Shown here one piece after another: positions 48,731 through 60,870 of a stretch of 64,000 nucleotides of DNA. Position numbers and translations under genes: made by a program. The DNA is from Saxidomus purpurata (lineage: Eukaryota > Mollusca > Bivalvia > Venerida > Veneridae): assembly GCA_022818135.1 (NCBI GenBank), contig JAFMSR010000019.1:3205357-3269356 (forward strand), written 5' to 3'. Position 1 is the first letter of the stretch, and each line of letters opens with the position of its first letter. The notes below the pieces were generated by a model. The model ran no database searches, was not told the origin of the DNA, and worked only from the letters and a program-made list of their open reading frames with translations.

Positions 48731-49529
48731 TCAAACTTTTGCATTATATATCAAATTGAATTCCCCCCTTAATCATGTTTAACTGAATCTTGTGTTTGAA
48801 TATGCTGTGTCTCATGAATCATACAAAGTTGCCTTTAATTAGATGGTTATATACCGTAAAAGATATAAACATTATCGATTCATAGTAATTTATTAAACAG
48901 TGATGAAATTTAATGCATCTTCTTATAATTAACCCATATACTCAACATATTGACCGTTATACAATTACTCTACACTCATAATTATCATTAGTTTGGAGGT
49001 AACAACATATTATGTTGACTGATCTGAACTATTTACGTACTAGAATTATAAAACCATTCATAAGACTTAAAACACAAGAGTATTTAATTGACATTTTTCA
49101 TGCGGTATTATCCAATTTAAAGGTGCCTTACACAGCAAAGTTTTCAATGTTAAACATTCTACTTATCATTTCATTGGCGCTTGAAGTAACCAACTTCCTG
49201 ATAAAAGTGGTTAATAGTTTAGTATGGGTGCCCCGAAACAAATATTAAAAACTAGTCAGTCGAGGCTTTCCATAACTTGTAAAACAGTTTGTATTTTTCC
49301 TCTTTAATATGCGCACTTGTAAAGAGAAGAATCAGACATCAACTGAATCTACAAAAAGCACTAAGCATTGATTAGCTGGATTTTGGGATATAATTTACAT
49401 TTTTTTCTTGACCAAGAAAAATGGTAACAGGAGATAAAGCTGCGTTATGTAAGTTTTATGAATTAATATGCATTCTTTTTAAGTCCGAGGATCTTTTTGA
49501 ATTGACTGATATTGTAGATTAAATATAGT

Positions 49530-49800
49530 GATAGGATTATGATAGAACCATGTTCTATTCACTCTAAAACATTGTTGACATACTCATTTGTTTTGTATTC
49601 AAGTCGCTTTTTCACGTAAAAGAGCTGTTAGGAAGCCTTTTTTATTTTTTTTGCAATACCACTGCTCTGTATCTCTAACATGTACATCAATTTTTAAAAA
49701 AAGTTATGAATGTTTTGGTACAAATAACGGTAATTTCCGCCGGTAAAACTTCTTTCTTGGTAAAATATGAGCTACTTGTCAATATGGTCCTGGGCTTTAA
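49530..49800 (+). repeat. interspersed repeat family R1, copy 3
   Basis: Carries ATAGAACCATGTTCTATTC, AAGTCGCTTTTTCACG, GGTAATTTCCGCCGG, CTTCTTTCTTGGTAAAATA and GGTCCTGGGCTTTAA, as in the copies at 4157 and 10135. Confidence 0.65.
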
Positions 49801-49884
49801 AATTTGAAGTACATCTTATTTGTAAATATTTGCGTATTGCTAAAAACTGTTGTTATTTAAATGCGCTTCGAGTACTGGGTTTGA

Positions 49885-51000
49885 TGTTGGGATTTTTAGC
49901 TCACATAACCCCCGGAACAAAATTAACCACGCCTTGGGGTCATTGGATTTCACATTAGTTTCTATAGGTAAAACCTTAAAAATCTAAAAAGGGCTAAAAC
50001 CAAGATATTTGGCATGAAGCATTTCATAGTTTTCAACAATTGTTGAACTAATGACCCCCGGGTGAAAATTGACCGCCCGGGGGTCACTTGATTTTACAGT
50101 TTTTTGCATTGTCTTGTGGACATCTATAAATTTGGTTCAAGTCATGGCACTGTGGTCAAAATTTTCCACGCCCTCGGGGTCACCTATCTGCATATAGAGT
50201 GATAGGAAAACAACAGGTTCCAATGAGTTCCTATAGCAACAAGCGATTTACCTAGCAACCAGTGACTTCCTTAGCAGCCAGTGATATCATGAGCAACCAG
50301 TGACTATCCTTAAAAACAAGTGACTTCATTATCAATAATTTATTTCCTTGGCAACAACTTATTTCCTTAGCAACCAATGAGTTGCCCTAGTAACGAATGA
50401 CTTTCTTAGCAACCAATGACTTATTAAGCAACCGGTGACTTCCCCTAGCAACCAACGAATTCATTAGCAACTACTTTGACCTCTAGCAATCAGAAAATTT
50501 CTCTTGCAATCAATGACCCCCTTAGCAACCAGCGACTTCAAGAGAAACAAGTGAATTTCTTAGTAGCCACCGACTGCCTTAGCAACAGCGTAGTCAACTA
50601 GCAACTAGTAACTGCGTTAGCAACCATTGACTTCCTTAGCAACAACTTAGTCTTCTAGCAAATTGTGATATCCTTTGTAACCATCACCTCTTCAGCAACC
50701 TGTGACCTTCCCTAGCAACCAGTTGCGTCCCTAGCAACCAGTTGCGTCCTTAGCAACCACTGATTTTCTTTGCAACAACTTAGTCCCCTATCAACAAGTT
50801 CCCCTATCCTAGCAACCAGTGACCTCCTTAGCAACCAAAATTCCTAAGAAACACATGAGACCCCTTAACAACCAGGGACTTCCTTAGCAACCGTCTACAT
50901 CTTCTTGCAACATGCCTCCGTAGCATACATTTACGTCCTTGGCAAATAGCAACAATTGACTTCTGCGGCAATCTCTGAGGTCCTGTAGTGACTAGTTATT
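49885..51000 (+). repeat. pearl-like monomers followed by TAGCAACC minisatellite, copy A
   Basis: Two degraded pearl-type monomers (TGACCCCCGGGTGAAAATTG, GGGTCACTTGATTTTACAG) run to about 50200. They lead into about 800 bp of degenerate 20-21-bp repeats (TAGCAACCAGTGACTTCC and variants), ending in GTCCTGTAGTGACTAG. The same succession occurs at 56760-57780. Confidence 0.8.
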
Positions 51001-51298
51001 GCAGCGAAAACTTCACAAAACAGTGGCACAAATTTAACAAAAAAAAATCATTCTCTGATAACCTCTTCTAAAAAATTTGAAATCATCTGGTCGGGGTTCA
51101 AAATCATGGAACCTTGCAAACAAGTTACACATCTTACCACTACGACAATGTTAATGCAGCATGATCTTCTGTTCTTCGATACGATAATCAATTGAAATAA
51201 CGAAATGACACCTGAACGTAACCGAATATTAATGTCACTGCTTTACGTCTCTTCACTATTTTGCAAGTTTGTGTCTCGAATCATGTGCTTACTTCGAA
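51000..51298 (+). repeat. segmental duplication block D, copy A
   Basis: Contains AACTTCACAAAACAGTG, CACAAATTTAAC, CCTCT-AAATCATCTGGTC, GGAACCTTGCAA and GATACGATAATCAATTGAA. Copies B (57720-58390) and C (60545-60870) share these in the same order. Copy A lacks about 150 bp present in B and C. Confidence 0.7.
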
Positions 51299-52613
51299 AC
51301 AAGAGGGCCATGATGGCCCTATATCGCTCACCTGACTACCATTGGCTATAATACAAGGGAAGAAGATTTCTTTAAGTTTTCCCTATATAAGCTAAGTATG
51401 TAAAAATAAGTGACCCCCCGTGCAGGGTCAATTTTGACCCGGGGGTCATAATTTGAACAATCTTCCTAGAGGTCCACTAGCCAATGCTATGTGCCAAATA
51501 TCTAAACTCTAGGCCTTGTGGTTTCATAGAAGAAGATTTTTAAAGTTTTTCCTATATAAGCCTATGTAAAAGTAAGTGACTCCCCCTACAGGGTCAATTT
51601 TGACCTCGGGGTCATAATTTGAACAATCTTGGTAGAGGTCCACTAGACAATGCTACATGCCAAATATCTAAGCTCTAGGCCTTGTGGTTTCAGAGAAGAA
51701 GATTTTTAAAGTTTTTGCTATATAAAACCTATGCAGAACTAAGTGACCACCCGTGCGGGGTCAATTTTGACCTGGGGGTCATAATTTGAACAATCTTGGT
51801 AGAGGTCCACTAGACAAAGCTACATGCCAAATATCTAAGCTCAAGGCCTTGTGGTTTCATAGAAGAAGATTTTTAAAGTTTTTCCTATATAAAGCCTATG
51901 CAAAACTAAGTGACCACCCGTGCGGGGTCAATTTTGACCTGGGGGCCATAATTTGAACAATCTTGGTAGAGGTCCACTAGATAAAGCTACATGCCAAATA
52001 TCTAAGCTCAAGGCCTTGTGGTTTCATAGAAGAAGATTTTTAAAGTTTTTCCTATATAAAGCATATGCAAAACTAAGTGGCCACCCGTGCGGGGTCAATT
52101 TTGACCTGGGGGTCATAATTTGAACAATCTTGGTAGAGGTCCACTAGACAATGCTACATGCCAAATATCTTAGTTCAAGGCCTTGTGGTTTCAGACAAGA
52201 AGATTTTTAAAGTTTTTCCTATATAAAGCCTATGCAAAACTAAGTGACCACCCGCACGGGGTCAATTTTGATCTGGTGGTCATAATTTGAACAATTTTGG
52301 TAGAGGTCCACTAGACAATGCTACATGCCAAATATCTAAGCTCTAGGCCTTGTGGTTTCAGACAAGAAGATTTTTTAAATTTTTCCTATTTGTTGCCATA
52401 GCAACCAGAGTTCTGCATGGAATGGAATTCTTTGAACAACTTTGATAGAGCTTCATGCAAGAAACATCCCTGCAAAGTTTCATCAACATTGGCCCAGTGG
52501 TTTCAGAGGAGATGTCGTTTGAAGGAAATGGTGGACGGACGGACGTACGACGGACGCCGGACGGAATGCGATCCTAATAGCTCACTCTGGCATTTTGTGC
52601 CAGGTGAGCTAAA
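51299..52613 (+). mobile_element. pearl/HINE-like element with six ~167-bp monomers
   Basis: Left end AAGAGGGCCATGATGGCCC. Six tandem monomers are marked by GGCCTTGTGGTTTCA at about 51511, 51677, 51844, 52011, 52178 and 52346; each includes GGGTCAATTTTGACC. The right part has GGACGGACGTACGACGG and a hairpin end (CTCACTCTGGCA, TGCCAGGTGAGCT). Reverse orientation of the element at 10661. It interrupts duplicated block D/RING upstream sequence that is continuous in copy C, so it inserted after that duplication. Confidence 0.8.
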
Positions 52614-52789
52614 AAAAACCTGTAGCAAGAAGTGAATCTCTGTGAGTTAATAATAATAAAGGTTCGCTTTATTAAATGCTGCTTAACATATGCATGTGTT
52701 ACGTTGTACCATTCCTCCCCAGCATGTTAATGATAAATTATATGTTGCGGATAAAAAACGTAATTTAACGCATTCTTTTACATTTGCAG

Positions 52790-52983
52790 GTGATGAACTA
52801 CATCTTGTCGAAGAAAACCTACACCTATGGTGGATGCTGATGTGTGTAAAGTGCAGGATCAGGCCAAGATCCGTTCTGTTCCTAAATTGTCAGCACCTGG
52901 CTGTGTGCGACGTGTGCCATGCCAACTTAAGTCATTGCCCCTTCTGTGGGGAACTAGTAAAAGCATTCATCAATATTCTTTGA
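52790..52983 (+). CDS. terminal exon with IAP-type RING finger, copy 1
   Basis: Ubiquitin-ligase RING of the inhibitor-of-apoptosis type. Acceptor TTTTACATTTGCAG, entered in phase 1, TGA at 52981-52983. The exon encodes an acidic helix (GDELHLVEENLHLWW) then a C3HC4 finger: CVKC, FLNCQH, AVCDVC and HCPFC, with a hydrophobic C-terminal tail (ELVKAFINIL) as in BIRC proteins. The order C-x2-C...C-x-H...C-x2-C...C-x2-C ending near the C-terminus is the IAP hallmark. No BIR domain or other upstream exon is visible, so the full protein is unknown; the preceding kilobases are repeats. About 90% alike to copy 2 by eye. Confidence 0.8.
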
Positions 52984-52999
52984 AACATGTAAAATGTAG

Positions 53000-53950
53000 T
53001 AGTATAGTGTGAAGACAGATGGCAGAAGAGAGCACATACGAACAAATATGTAACATCATTTTAAGCAGAATTTTTTTTTAAAGAATGTATGCAATTTTCC
53101 AACACTGAACACTTTGTTCTACGTTTATGATCCCTGTATTTCGGAAATATATCAGACACATGTGTGTGCATTAGCTTAAGCGAATGAACGAACGACCGAA
53201 CACGACAACCCGAGGTGCAAAAAACATTCCATATCAAACTGTAACATTATAAACAAAATCGTTGTTAATGTAAATGACATTATATCTCGTTAGTATTTCA
53301 ATGTATACTTATATTTAGACTATGCAAGCAAAGATCATATTTACCTGTGTATTGGCATCTAAACGTGTTTCATCTTTTTGACATTAATATCTGTGCGATT
53401 ATGATGTTTTCGTCAATATTTGATTACTACTGTGAAAACGACACAGCTTTGCTTAACAATGAATTACTTTGTGTGCATGTACATATTTTTTACATTTTCA
53501 TATTATATTGTACAATGTATTGTTCCATATCTTTGACTTCTGTTTCATGTGCTCATTGTTCGGTGATGGTAATGTTTTTTGTTAATTTGCGAGTACTTTG
53601 AAGTAAATTTTGTGTCCCTGTATATATTCTAATATTTCTTATGTTGTAATAAAAAACGAATATACTAACTTGGTGTCCACATATCAGGGATAATATGAAA
53701 ATCCTTTGTTAAGAATTTCACTTTTTAAAATGTCAAAGACTTTTCGTTGTATTGTTGCAGAGTATTTTGTTAGCATTAGTAAAGTGTCAGAACTTACTTT
53801 CTATATGTTTTACAAATTGTTACACCATCACCCTTTTCTTCGATTTTAAATCAAAAGAATATTGTTATGTATGTGAAGTTTTAAGTATTTCCCCTGACAA
53901 AGAAAGGTATGGTTGGGTCAAGGCGTATTGCAAGATACAAATTTGACATA
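53000..53950 (+). repeat. duplicated 3' flank of RING exon, copy 1
   Basis: Related to 61370-61700, 61985-62430 and 63190-64000. Shared words: ACGTTTATGATCCCTGTAT, GACACATGTGTGTGCAT, TTCCATATCAAACTGTAAC, TGCAAGCAAAGATCAT, GTATTGGCATCTAAACGTG. Probably 3' UTR plus downstream DNA duplicated with the RING exon. Short ORFs here are not supported. Confidence 0.7.
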
Positions 53951-53959
53951 CACAACGTC

Positions 53960-55670
53960 TGCTGTTGATATTAAAGTATTGTCACATGTGGCGACATGTC
54001 TAGTTTACATTGTTCTTGTAATAGTGCATACAGTGAAGCATCCTCTGTGATTATTTATAGACTTTCATTTAATATCATTTCGTATATGTGATTTTATACA
54101 CGTTTTCTTTTATACAATTTCGTCTAATAACTTGATTAATACACACGCATTTTTTCTTTCTGTGTACATTCAATTGTATATCATAGCTTTGATATCTGTG
54201 ATAATTTTGGGGGAGTGCTCAATTCTCTTTTTACATGAGTTGTATAATGTCTTTTTCACTGTTTGAAGTTTTCATTAAAACATTTTTCATAATTGCATTT
54301 TCGTTTATCTGTCGATTTAATTACAAATAAAATAATAAATAGTCCTACAGACATACATTTATAGCCACATCTGCCACATTGCCAAAAGAAGTAAATTTTC
54401 AAAAATTCTAATTAGATCGTACTATTAATAGCTAATAAAGTACTAATGCCTTGTTTGATAAACTAAGTCAAAATCAAATCCTACAGCTCTTAATAACGGA
54501 CATGAGAGCAGAGTCCCTTAAGTGTATGTCCACTATATGTCACAAATAAACCTTCATTTTAAATGAGAGCATATTTACAACTGGATCTCGATATTGCTAA
54601 CAATGGTTCTAAGGTTATTTCAATGTCAAATATAATATTGTTATTTTCCCGTTATCTTGCTGATTTGGAGAAATTGTTGAATCTTGGCCGCTTCTTCAAC
54701 TCATCTTCTTTGTTTAATACGAATTTCTTGGACAATCCTGGACTCCTAAAATAGCAACAACAAACCTTTTTAAACTTTCATTCCCGATAACAATCCAATA
54801 GACATGTCCTTTCAATAAAAATGCCCTATTTCGTAACATAATTCTACTTTTTTGTGACTTTGACTAATTCTAAACGACTTAAGCCAACATAGTTTTTCAT
54901 GGATACCATCAGGAATGAGGTGTCGAGAGTGATCAATATAAGTTGTATAACTTGTTTAATAATCGACCTAAAATAAATTACATGTAGTATAAACTAAGCC
55001 TACATTTGCTGTATGTATGTATTATCTGGTCTTTAAAATCCACAGTTTTTGTTTACTAAGAGGCCAGTTTCAAATCTCTGCGTTCCAACTAGTGGATTTT
55101 GAATGTAAGTTTTCATTCAATTAGAGTTGTGACAGGTCTTTATCATGTGAAATTAACCTTTTTGTGAAATGTAAACTTTTCAATAACTGCAAAGGAAACC
55201 ATCCTTACAATTTTAACATCAATATTTTACTACTCACTGGAGATATTAACGGTGTTGCAATTAACTGTGCAGACTTTTATCTTAACTTAAGATGAACTGA
55301 ACAAGTTTTTGTTAGAACGGCGATTTTAAATGCCCTATCCCCATCAACTCACTTGAATACTTTAATAATAGCTTATTCAAATAGAGCATAGCACATTACC
55401 AGAGTAGCCATAGGCATACCATGTGACTAATGCGAATTGGTTTCAAATTGTGTTAAAAGGCGCATACCCAGATTCCTAGAACGTAGCATGGGATAAGTAA
55501 TACCGAATAAGGTTTGGAACTCATTTTAATTGATAAAGACTGCAGATAATATCGAATTCTCAACTTAGAATCCTAGGCACATAAACAGTACAAGTGGTGT
55601 GGGACAGTTATATATTTGACGCATAGAACACGGTTTCGTCTATTGTAAGAAGACTTCGAAATACAGAATA
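53960..55670. other. gene-free region with SINE tail and old repeat
   Basis: About 54885-54975 is an S1-family SINE tail (GAGGTGTCGAGAGTGATCAA, TAATCGACC). About 55055-55150 repeats 45355-45450. No exon supported. Confidence 0.5.
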
Positions 55671-55673
55671 TAG

Positions 55674-56155
55674 ATGCCCTGGCTATATTGAGGAATCATG
55701 TTGTTACAGTCATGGTGCTCATCCCACAATCACAGTATACTGAGTGATGGCAGCGCATATAATTCACAAGCTTAGTGCCAGGTATATTCTCTAAGCTTTA
55801 TCTGTTATTTCCTTACAATTTCAAGTGGTTTAAAGCAGTGAAAATCTTGCAATATGCTCTCGTCTAGATACCATGTTTTAACGTCGGGAACGGCCAAGTT
55901 TGTCCAAACATTCGAACAACGATTTTCAGTCTTTGTAAACTCACTTTTGAAACGACATGAAACATCTTAGATTTGTAAATTTATAACTAAACTTGGCCCT
56001 TTAAATAAGCTTTAAACTTAATAAGTATTTCTGGTAATATGCTTGCTGATATGCATATTACATACCATATCATTTGTAATGTGATAAGTTATGTGGGATG
56101 GCTACCCTGACTGTAACAGCATGGTTCCTCATTATATCCAGGGCATCAAGACCTC
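55674..56155. mobile_element. MITE-like element with ~55-bp inverted ends
   Basis: Left end GATGCCCTGGCTATATTGAG and right end (reverse complement) GATGCCCTGGATATAATGAG, continuing GTTACAGTCA and CATCCCACA in both. About 480 bp, no ORF. Confidence 0.7.
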
Positions 56156-56349
56156 ATACAGTATTACCAATCTCATTATTTATTATAGGGATAAAGTGTC
56201 TAGGTATACACTTATCCATTTAAGCTTGACTGTGACACCAATGCTCTAAATTTACAATAATCGATCTTAAGACCATACTGAGACCAATCGCTTTTCAGAG
56301 AAAGAAAAGCTATAATATATTTCAATACTGGTATCCATTAACAAATTAA

Positions 56350-56490
56350 TGGGCCAGGGTAAATGTACAACCAGCTGGCTTGTCCTTAACACACATAAAG
56401 TGGCCATAGCCGGCATCAAACCCGGGTCTTCTCGGTTTGTAAGCAAACATTGTTACCTCTTCACCGTGAGGTCATTCAGAGATGTGCAAG
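56350..56490 (-). repeat. tRNA-like SINE relic
   Basis: The reverse complement has GACCCGGGTTTGATGCCGGC as B box and ACGGTGAAGAGGTAAC upstream. Degraded; not a tRNA gene. Confidence 0.4.
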
Positions 56491-56759
56491 AAATAAAAAC
56501 TTACGCCTTGAGGACGTCAATCGTTCTTTCAGTATCCTTTGTTTTCTTGTGATTTTTACCCAAAACAAGCGATTCAATATTGAGACACTGCAATGAAAAA
56601 CGAACGTGAGATCTTAATAGATGGTACAATTTCACTATCCATATATTAAACAGTTTACATAAGCAAATAATGAGGGAACCATTTACCTTGTTTAACGTAT
56701 CTTTCTAGTTCATTTAACGTGTCTTTCTAGGATATTTCACGTATCTTTATATATAGCAT

Positions 56760-57720
56760 TATCTAGAGGACTTCTACAAAAATTGTTAAAATCTTGCCCC
56801 AGGGGCCAATATTGCCCCCACCGGGAGATAACTTGTTTTGCATAGACGTATAAAGGAATTTTTTTATAAATCTTCTCCAAAACCACAAGGCCAAACACTT
56901 AAATATCTAGTACTTTGCATTCTCTTGTAGACTTCTACAAATTTGATTCAAATCGTGACACTGGTCAAATTGACCTCGTCCTTTGTGTCACCTAGCTGTA
57001 CATGGAGTCATATGAAAAATCTACCTTCCAATGAGCTCCTACAGCAATAACGACTTACCTAGCAACTAATGATTTCCTGAGCAACCTGTGATATCTTTAG
57101 CAACCAGTGACTACCCCTAAGAACCAGTGACCCTCTTATCAACAATTGATTTCCTTTGCAACAACTTATTACCCTAGCAACCAATAAGTTTCCCGTGTAA
57201 AAAGTGACTTTCTAAGCAACCAGTGACTTTCGCTAGCAACAATTGAATTCCTTAGCAACAACTTAGTCCCATAGCAACCAGTAATGCTTTTGTAAACAAT
57301 GATTTCCTCAGTAACCGGCGTCATTCCTTTGCAACCACTTAGTCATCTATCAACCAGTGAGTTATATTAGCAACTAGTGACTTTCAATTTGAACCAGTTA
57401 TTTCCTTAGCAGCAGGTGAGTTTCCCTTGCAACCAATGGCCTTCTTAGCAACAAGTGACTTCCTTTGCAACCAATTACTTCATTACAATCATTTTAAAAC
57501 CCTAGCAACCAGTGCGTTTCCCTAGCAACCAGTGACTTCCTTTGCAACCAATTACAATATCAGCAACATTTAAAACCCCAAGCAACTAATGAATTTCCCT
57601 AGCAACCAGTGACTTCCTTCGCAACCGTTTACATGCTCCTGCCACAAGTGACTTCCTTAGCATACATTGACGCACTGAGCAAATAGCAACAATTGACTTC
57701 TTTCGCAATTTCGGAGGTCC
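56760..57720 (+). repeat. pearl-like monomers followed by TAGCAACC minisatellite, copy B
   Basis: Same succession as copy A: degraded monomers (GCCCCAGGGGCCAATATTG, AAAACCACAAGGCC), then from about 57040 degenerate 20-21-bp CTTAGCAACCAGTGACTTCC repeats, ending GGAGGTCCTGTA. Confidence 0.8.
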
Positions 57721-58390
57721 TGTAATTTTTAGTGACTGCAACGTAAACTTCACAAAACAGTGTCACAAATTTAACAAACTAGATGGGTGTTCAGTAGAAC
57801 ACTTGTGTCGCCCTCATACGCTTTGTCAGAATAACCGATAATTTTGTGACAAAACCTAAGTACAAAAAAGTGCATTTCTCTGTCAAATATGACCTTGTCC
57901 TACACAATTTGGCGGCATCACGACCATTTTGTCAGAAGCAATGCAATTTGAAAGTTTGATGAATAAATCTTAAGAAATGATAAATATAGCCAACGTTAAG
58001 TTTTAAGCCATCCTCTGATAGATATTTTACAAATTAAAATCATCTGGTCAAAATTCAAATCCATAGAACCTTGCATATAAGATAAACATCTTATCTTTAC
58101 CAAAATGTCTATGTAGTGTGAACTTTAGTTGTTTGATACGATAATCAATTGAATGACAAATTGACACCCGGACGTATCAGAATATATTACAACTCACGTC
58201 TTACCCCTCTCCTAAGTGGCACCTCGGAACCACTCGTATTTGTATTCATCCTTGCTTTAGTCAGGGAACTTGTTGAGCCTTTTCTTGATGGATGCCGGGT
58301 AAATAATGTATCTGCTTTACGTTTCTTCATCGTTTTGTACGGTTTAACGATAATTTGCGATCACAGACCAAATTACAGATAGCTGTTTCC
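57720..58390 (+). repeat. segmental duplication block D, copy B
   Basis: Follows the minisatellite: AACTTCACAAAACAGTG, ATCATCTGGTCAAAATTC, GATACGATAATCAATTGAA, CACCCGGACGTATCAG, CCTAAGTGGCACC and GTTTCTTCATCGTTTTGTA. Not followed by a RING exon. The open frame inside is shared with copy C but shows no protein-like constraint that I can see. Confidence 0.7.
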
Positions 58391-58904
58391 CTTGCATGTC
58401 GTAGCTTCTGATTATAATAATCCCATTTGAACTTGAGGAACAACCTTCTCCAATCGTTTACGTATGTACCAAGTCCCCCAAACAACGCCCGTATATCGTG
58501 TGTCATTTAACAGTTGCTGACTATGAGTTACCTTTTACAATTTTCTTTATTTTTAAGTCTGTGTATCGTTAAAACCTACATCGAAGTACGGTAGGGCCAT
58601 CGTCGTTTCGCTACAGTCCAAAAGACGAATCTAATACGCAAAAAAAACGATGCAAATGGACGAAAAAGCAATGAGAATGGACAATAATACAATGCATAGA
58701 CATGATGGGATAATGAGAAGTCACGATGAGTAAGGTAAGTGCGAATACACGATGGTATAAGATTATCGCGTCTTACCCACTGTAATTTCGCATCATATTA
58801 TCGTCCCTTCATATCGTGTTTTCTATCCTTCGTATTTGCGTCGTTTCATTGTTCCTTACAGATTTTAAATATATACTTTTTGTCTTGTTATTTGTTAAAT
58901 TGTA

Positions 58905-59210
58905 CTCTGGAATATTTAATTTCGTTCTCTTTCTCATTTTATTAATGAATATTCCATGTGAAAATAGCATACTATAACACATGTCAAGAATAACAAGAAG
59001 TTTATTCTCATTAGCAGTAACTGTGTCTGAGTGTCTGAGTGTTGTGTTCGACTGGGTTCTCTGGAATATTTAATTTCGTTCTCTTTCTCATTTTATTAAT
59101 GAATATTCCATGTGAAAATAGTACACTATAACACATGTCAAGAATAACAAGAAGTTTATTCTCATTAGCAGTAACTGTGTCTGAGTGTTGTGTTCGACTG
59201 GGTTTTTCCC
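58905..59210 (+). repeat. tandem duplication, ~154-bp period
   Basis: Two near-identical copies starting at about 58905 and 59059: CTCTGGAATATTTAATTTCG, GAATATTCCATGTGAAAATA and AACAAGAAGTTTATTCTC occur in both. Differences are mainly a GTCTGAGT repeat at the junction. Confidence 0.9.
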
Positions 59211-59309
59211 CCGTCAGTTTACTTTTAAACTATCAACAGGGTTTGTTTATTAAATATTCCAACTAGGTATACCTCGCACACTTTATTTTCACCCCTCCGA
59301 CTATTTAGA

Positions 59310-59760
59310 GGATAATACACGGCTGAGCCGGGCCGGTACGTGATAATCGGCCTGCAGGAAGCATAATGGCACGAGGGCTTAAGCCCGAGTGCTATTTTGC
59401 GACTGAGGACCGATTATACGTCCCGGCCCGGCACAGTCTTGAATTAACGTCTATAATTCATATCTTTCGTTTTTAATCAGTATTTTAGCATACAATGTGC
59501 AAAACTACTAGATACATTGTACTAGCAAAATAAAAACTTAAGTGTAATTCACAGATCCTGTTCATTTAGTGATAATGATTTAAAGTTTGTGTTTTCCTCT
59601 TTTCACGGCCATTCCTTGAAGATTTTATCGTTACGCGTCATCTTTTTCCTAGTGTTGATGATATTCTTTACTTTCGATAAACTCATTTGTATCTTGTATT
59701 TATCTATTTTCTATCACTTTGTGTTAAATGATCTCTTTCGATAGCGATTCATTGATTTCT
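59310..59760 (+). repeat. interspersed repeat R2, copy 2
   Basis: Inverted counterpart of 4765-5190. Its first 140 bp is GC-rich and palindromic (CGGGCCGGTACGTGATAATC and CCGATTATACGTCCCGGCCC as pairing arms), followed by AT-rich sequence ending near TTGATTTCTAGCC. Confidence 0.7.
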
Positions 59761-59820
59761 AGCCAAAATACTGTAAACATGATTGTGTAACTCTATATAG
59801 ATATATGTATTAATTTCAAA

Positions 59821-59980
59821 TTGACTGCTTAGTCATGTATCTTTTGTTCGTAGACTTGCAAATCAGCTGATTACCTTGTTCAACAATGCGCAGCTTGTAA
59901 TTGACTGCTTAGTCATGTATCTTTTGTTCGTAGACTTGCAAATCAGCTGATTACCTTGTTCAACAATGCGCAGCTTGTAA
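59821..59980 (+). repeat. perfect 80-bp tandem duplication
   Basis: 59821-59900 and 59901-59980 are identical by eye, both starting TTGACTGCTTAGTCATGTAT and ending ATGCGCAGCTTGTAA. Confidence 0.95.
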
Positions 59981-60544
59981 CTACTACAAATGTATTTAAA
60001 CCTCGCTGGTAGACCCAGTGTGGACATAATATGTGTACCAGTGTAGCTAAGAAGATTGAGAACCTAGAACTCCATCATACCGGACTATAGGAATAGTTTA
60101 TGCATTTAAATGGCTAAGACAAATTTAATGCGGTGAGAACTGCAGCTGAATCATTTGAAACGATTATTTTGCGCATAGGAATAAAACTATTAGATGTAGT
60201 TATTACTAAAAATATATTTCGATATCGGAACTGTTGAATCTTATTTAAACTTACAACATTGATGTGCAAGCTTTCTTCGGATAGTATTTGTCATTCAAAC
60301 ATGGTATCAGGAGTAAAATCAATGTTCTGTAAGTAATCCAATTTACATATTTCTAACACCCTATTAGTAAAAATCTGATTACAATGAATATGTGACTTCA
60401 CGGAAAGTTAAAATAAATAAAAGATATATGTAAAGACGACATAAAGCTACCATGATGAGGGTTATACGTAATAAAAAGCGCGTTCGATATATCCCGCCTC
60501 CTTCAGGAGAATGGCATAAATGATATTCATTAGAATATTATACG

Positions 60545-60870
60545 CATTAGGCCATGGTGGTCAAAATTCAAACCTATAGAACCTTGCATAAGAGTTAAAC
60601 ACATTAATACTACAATTATATCTCTGTAATGTGAACTTTCGTTGTTTGATACGACAATCAACTGAAATAACAGATTGACACCCGGACGTATCCGAATATA
60701 CTACAACTCACGTCTTACCCCTCACCTAAGTGGCACCCCGGAACCACTCGTATTTGTATTCGTCATTGATTTATTCAAGGCACTTGTTGTGCCTTTTCTA
60801 GATGGATTCCGGGTAAATTGCTTCATGTTTCTTCGTCGTTTTGTAAGTCTGGGCCTCGAACAACGTACCT
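60545..60870 (+). repeat. segmental duplication block D, copy C
   Basis: Contains GGTCAAAATTCAAACC, GAACCTTGCATAAGAGTTA, CACCCGGACGTATCCG, CCTAAGTGGCACCCCGG and GTTTCTTCGTCGTTTTGTAA, then runs without interruption into the RING exon at 61094. Confidence 0.7.

Noticed and set aside
53347..53946. Two short frames downstream of RING copy 1
   Set aside because: They lie in the duplicated 3' flank and are not kept open in the other flank copies.
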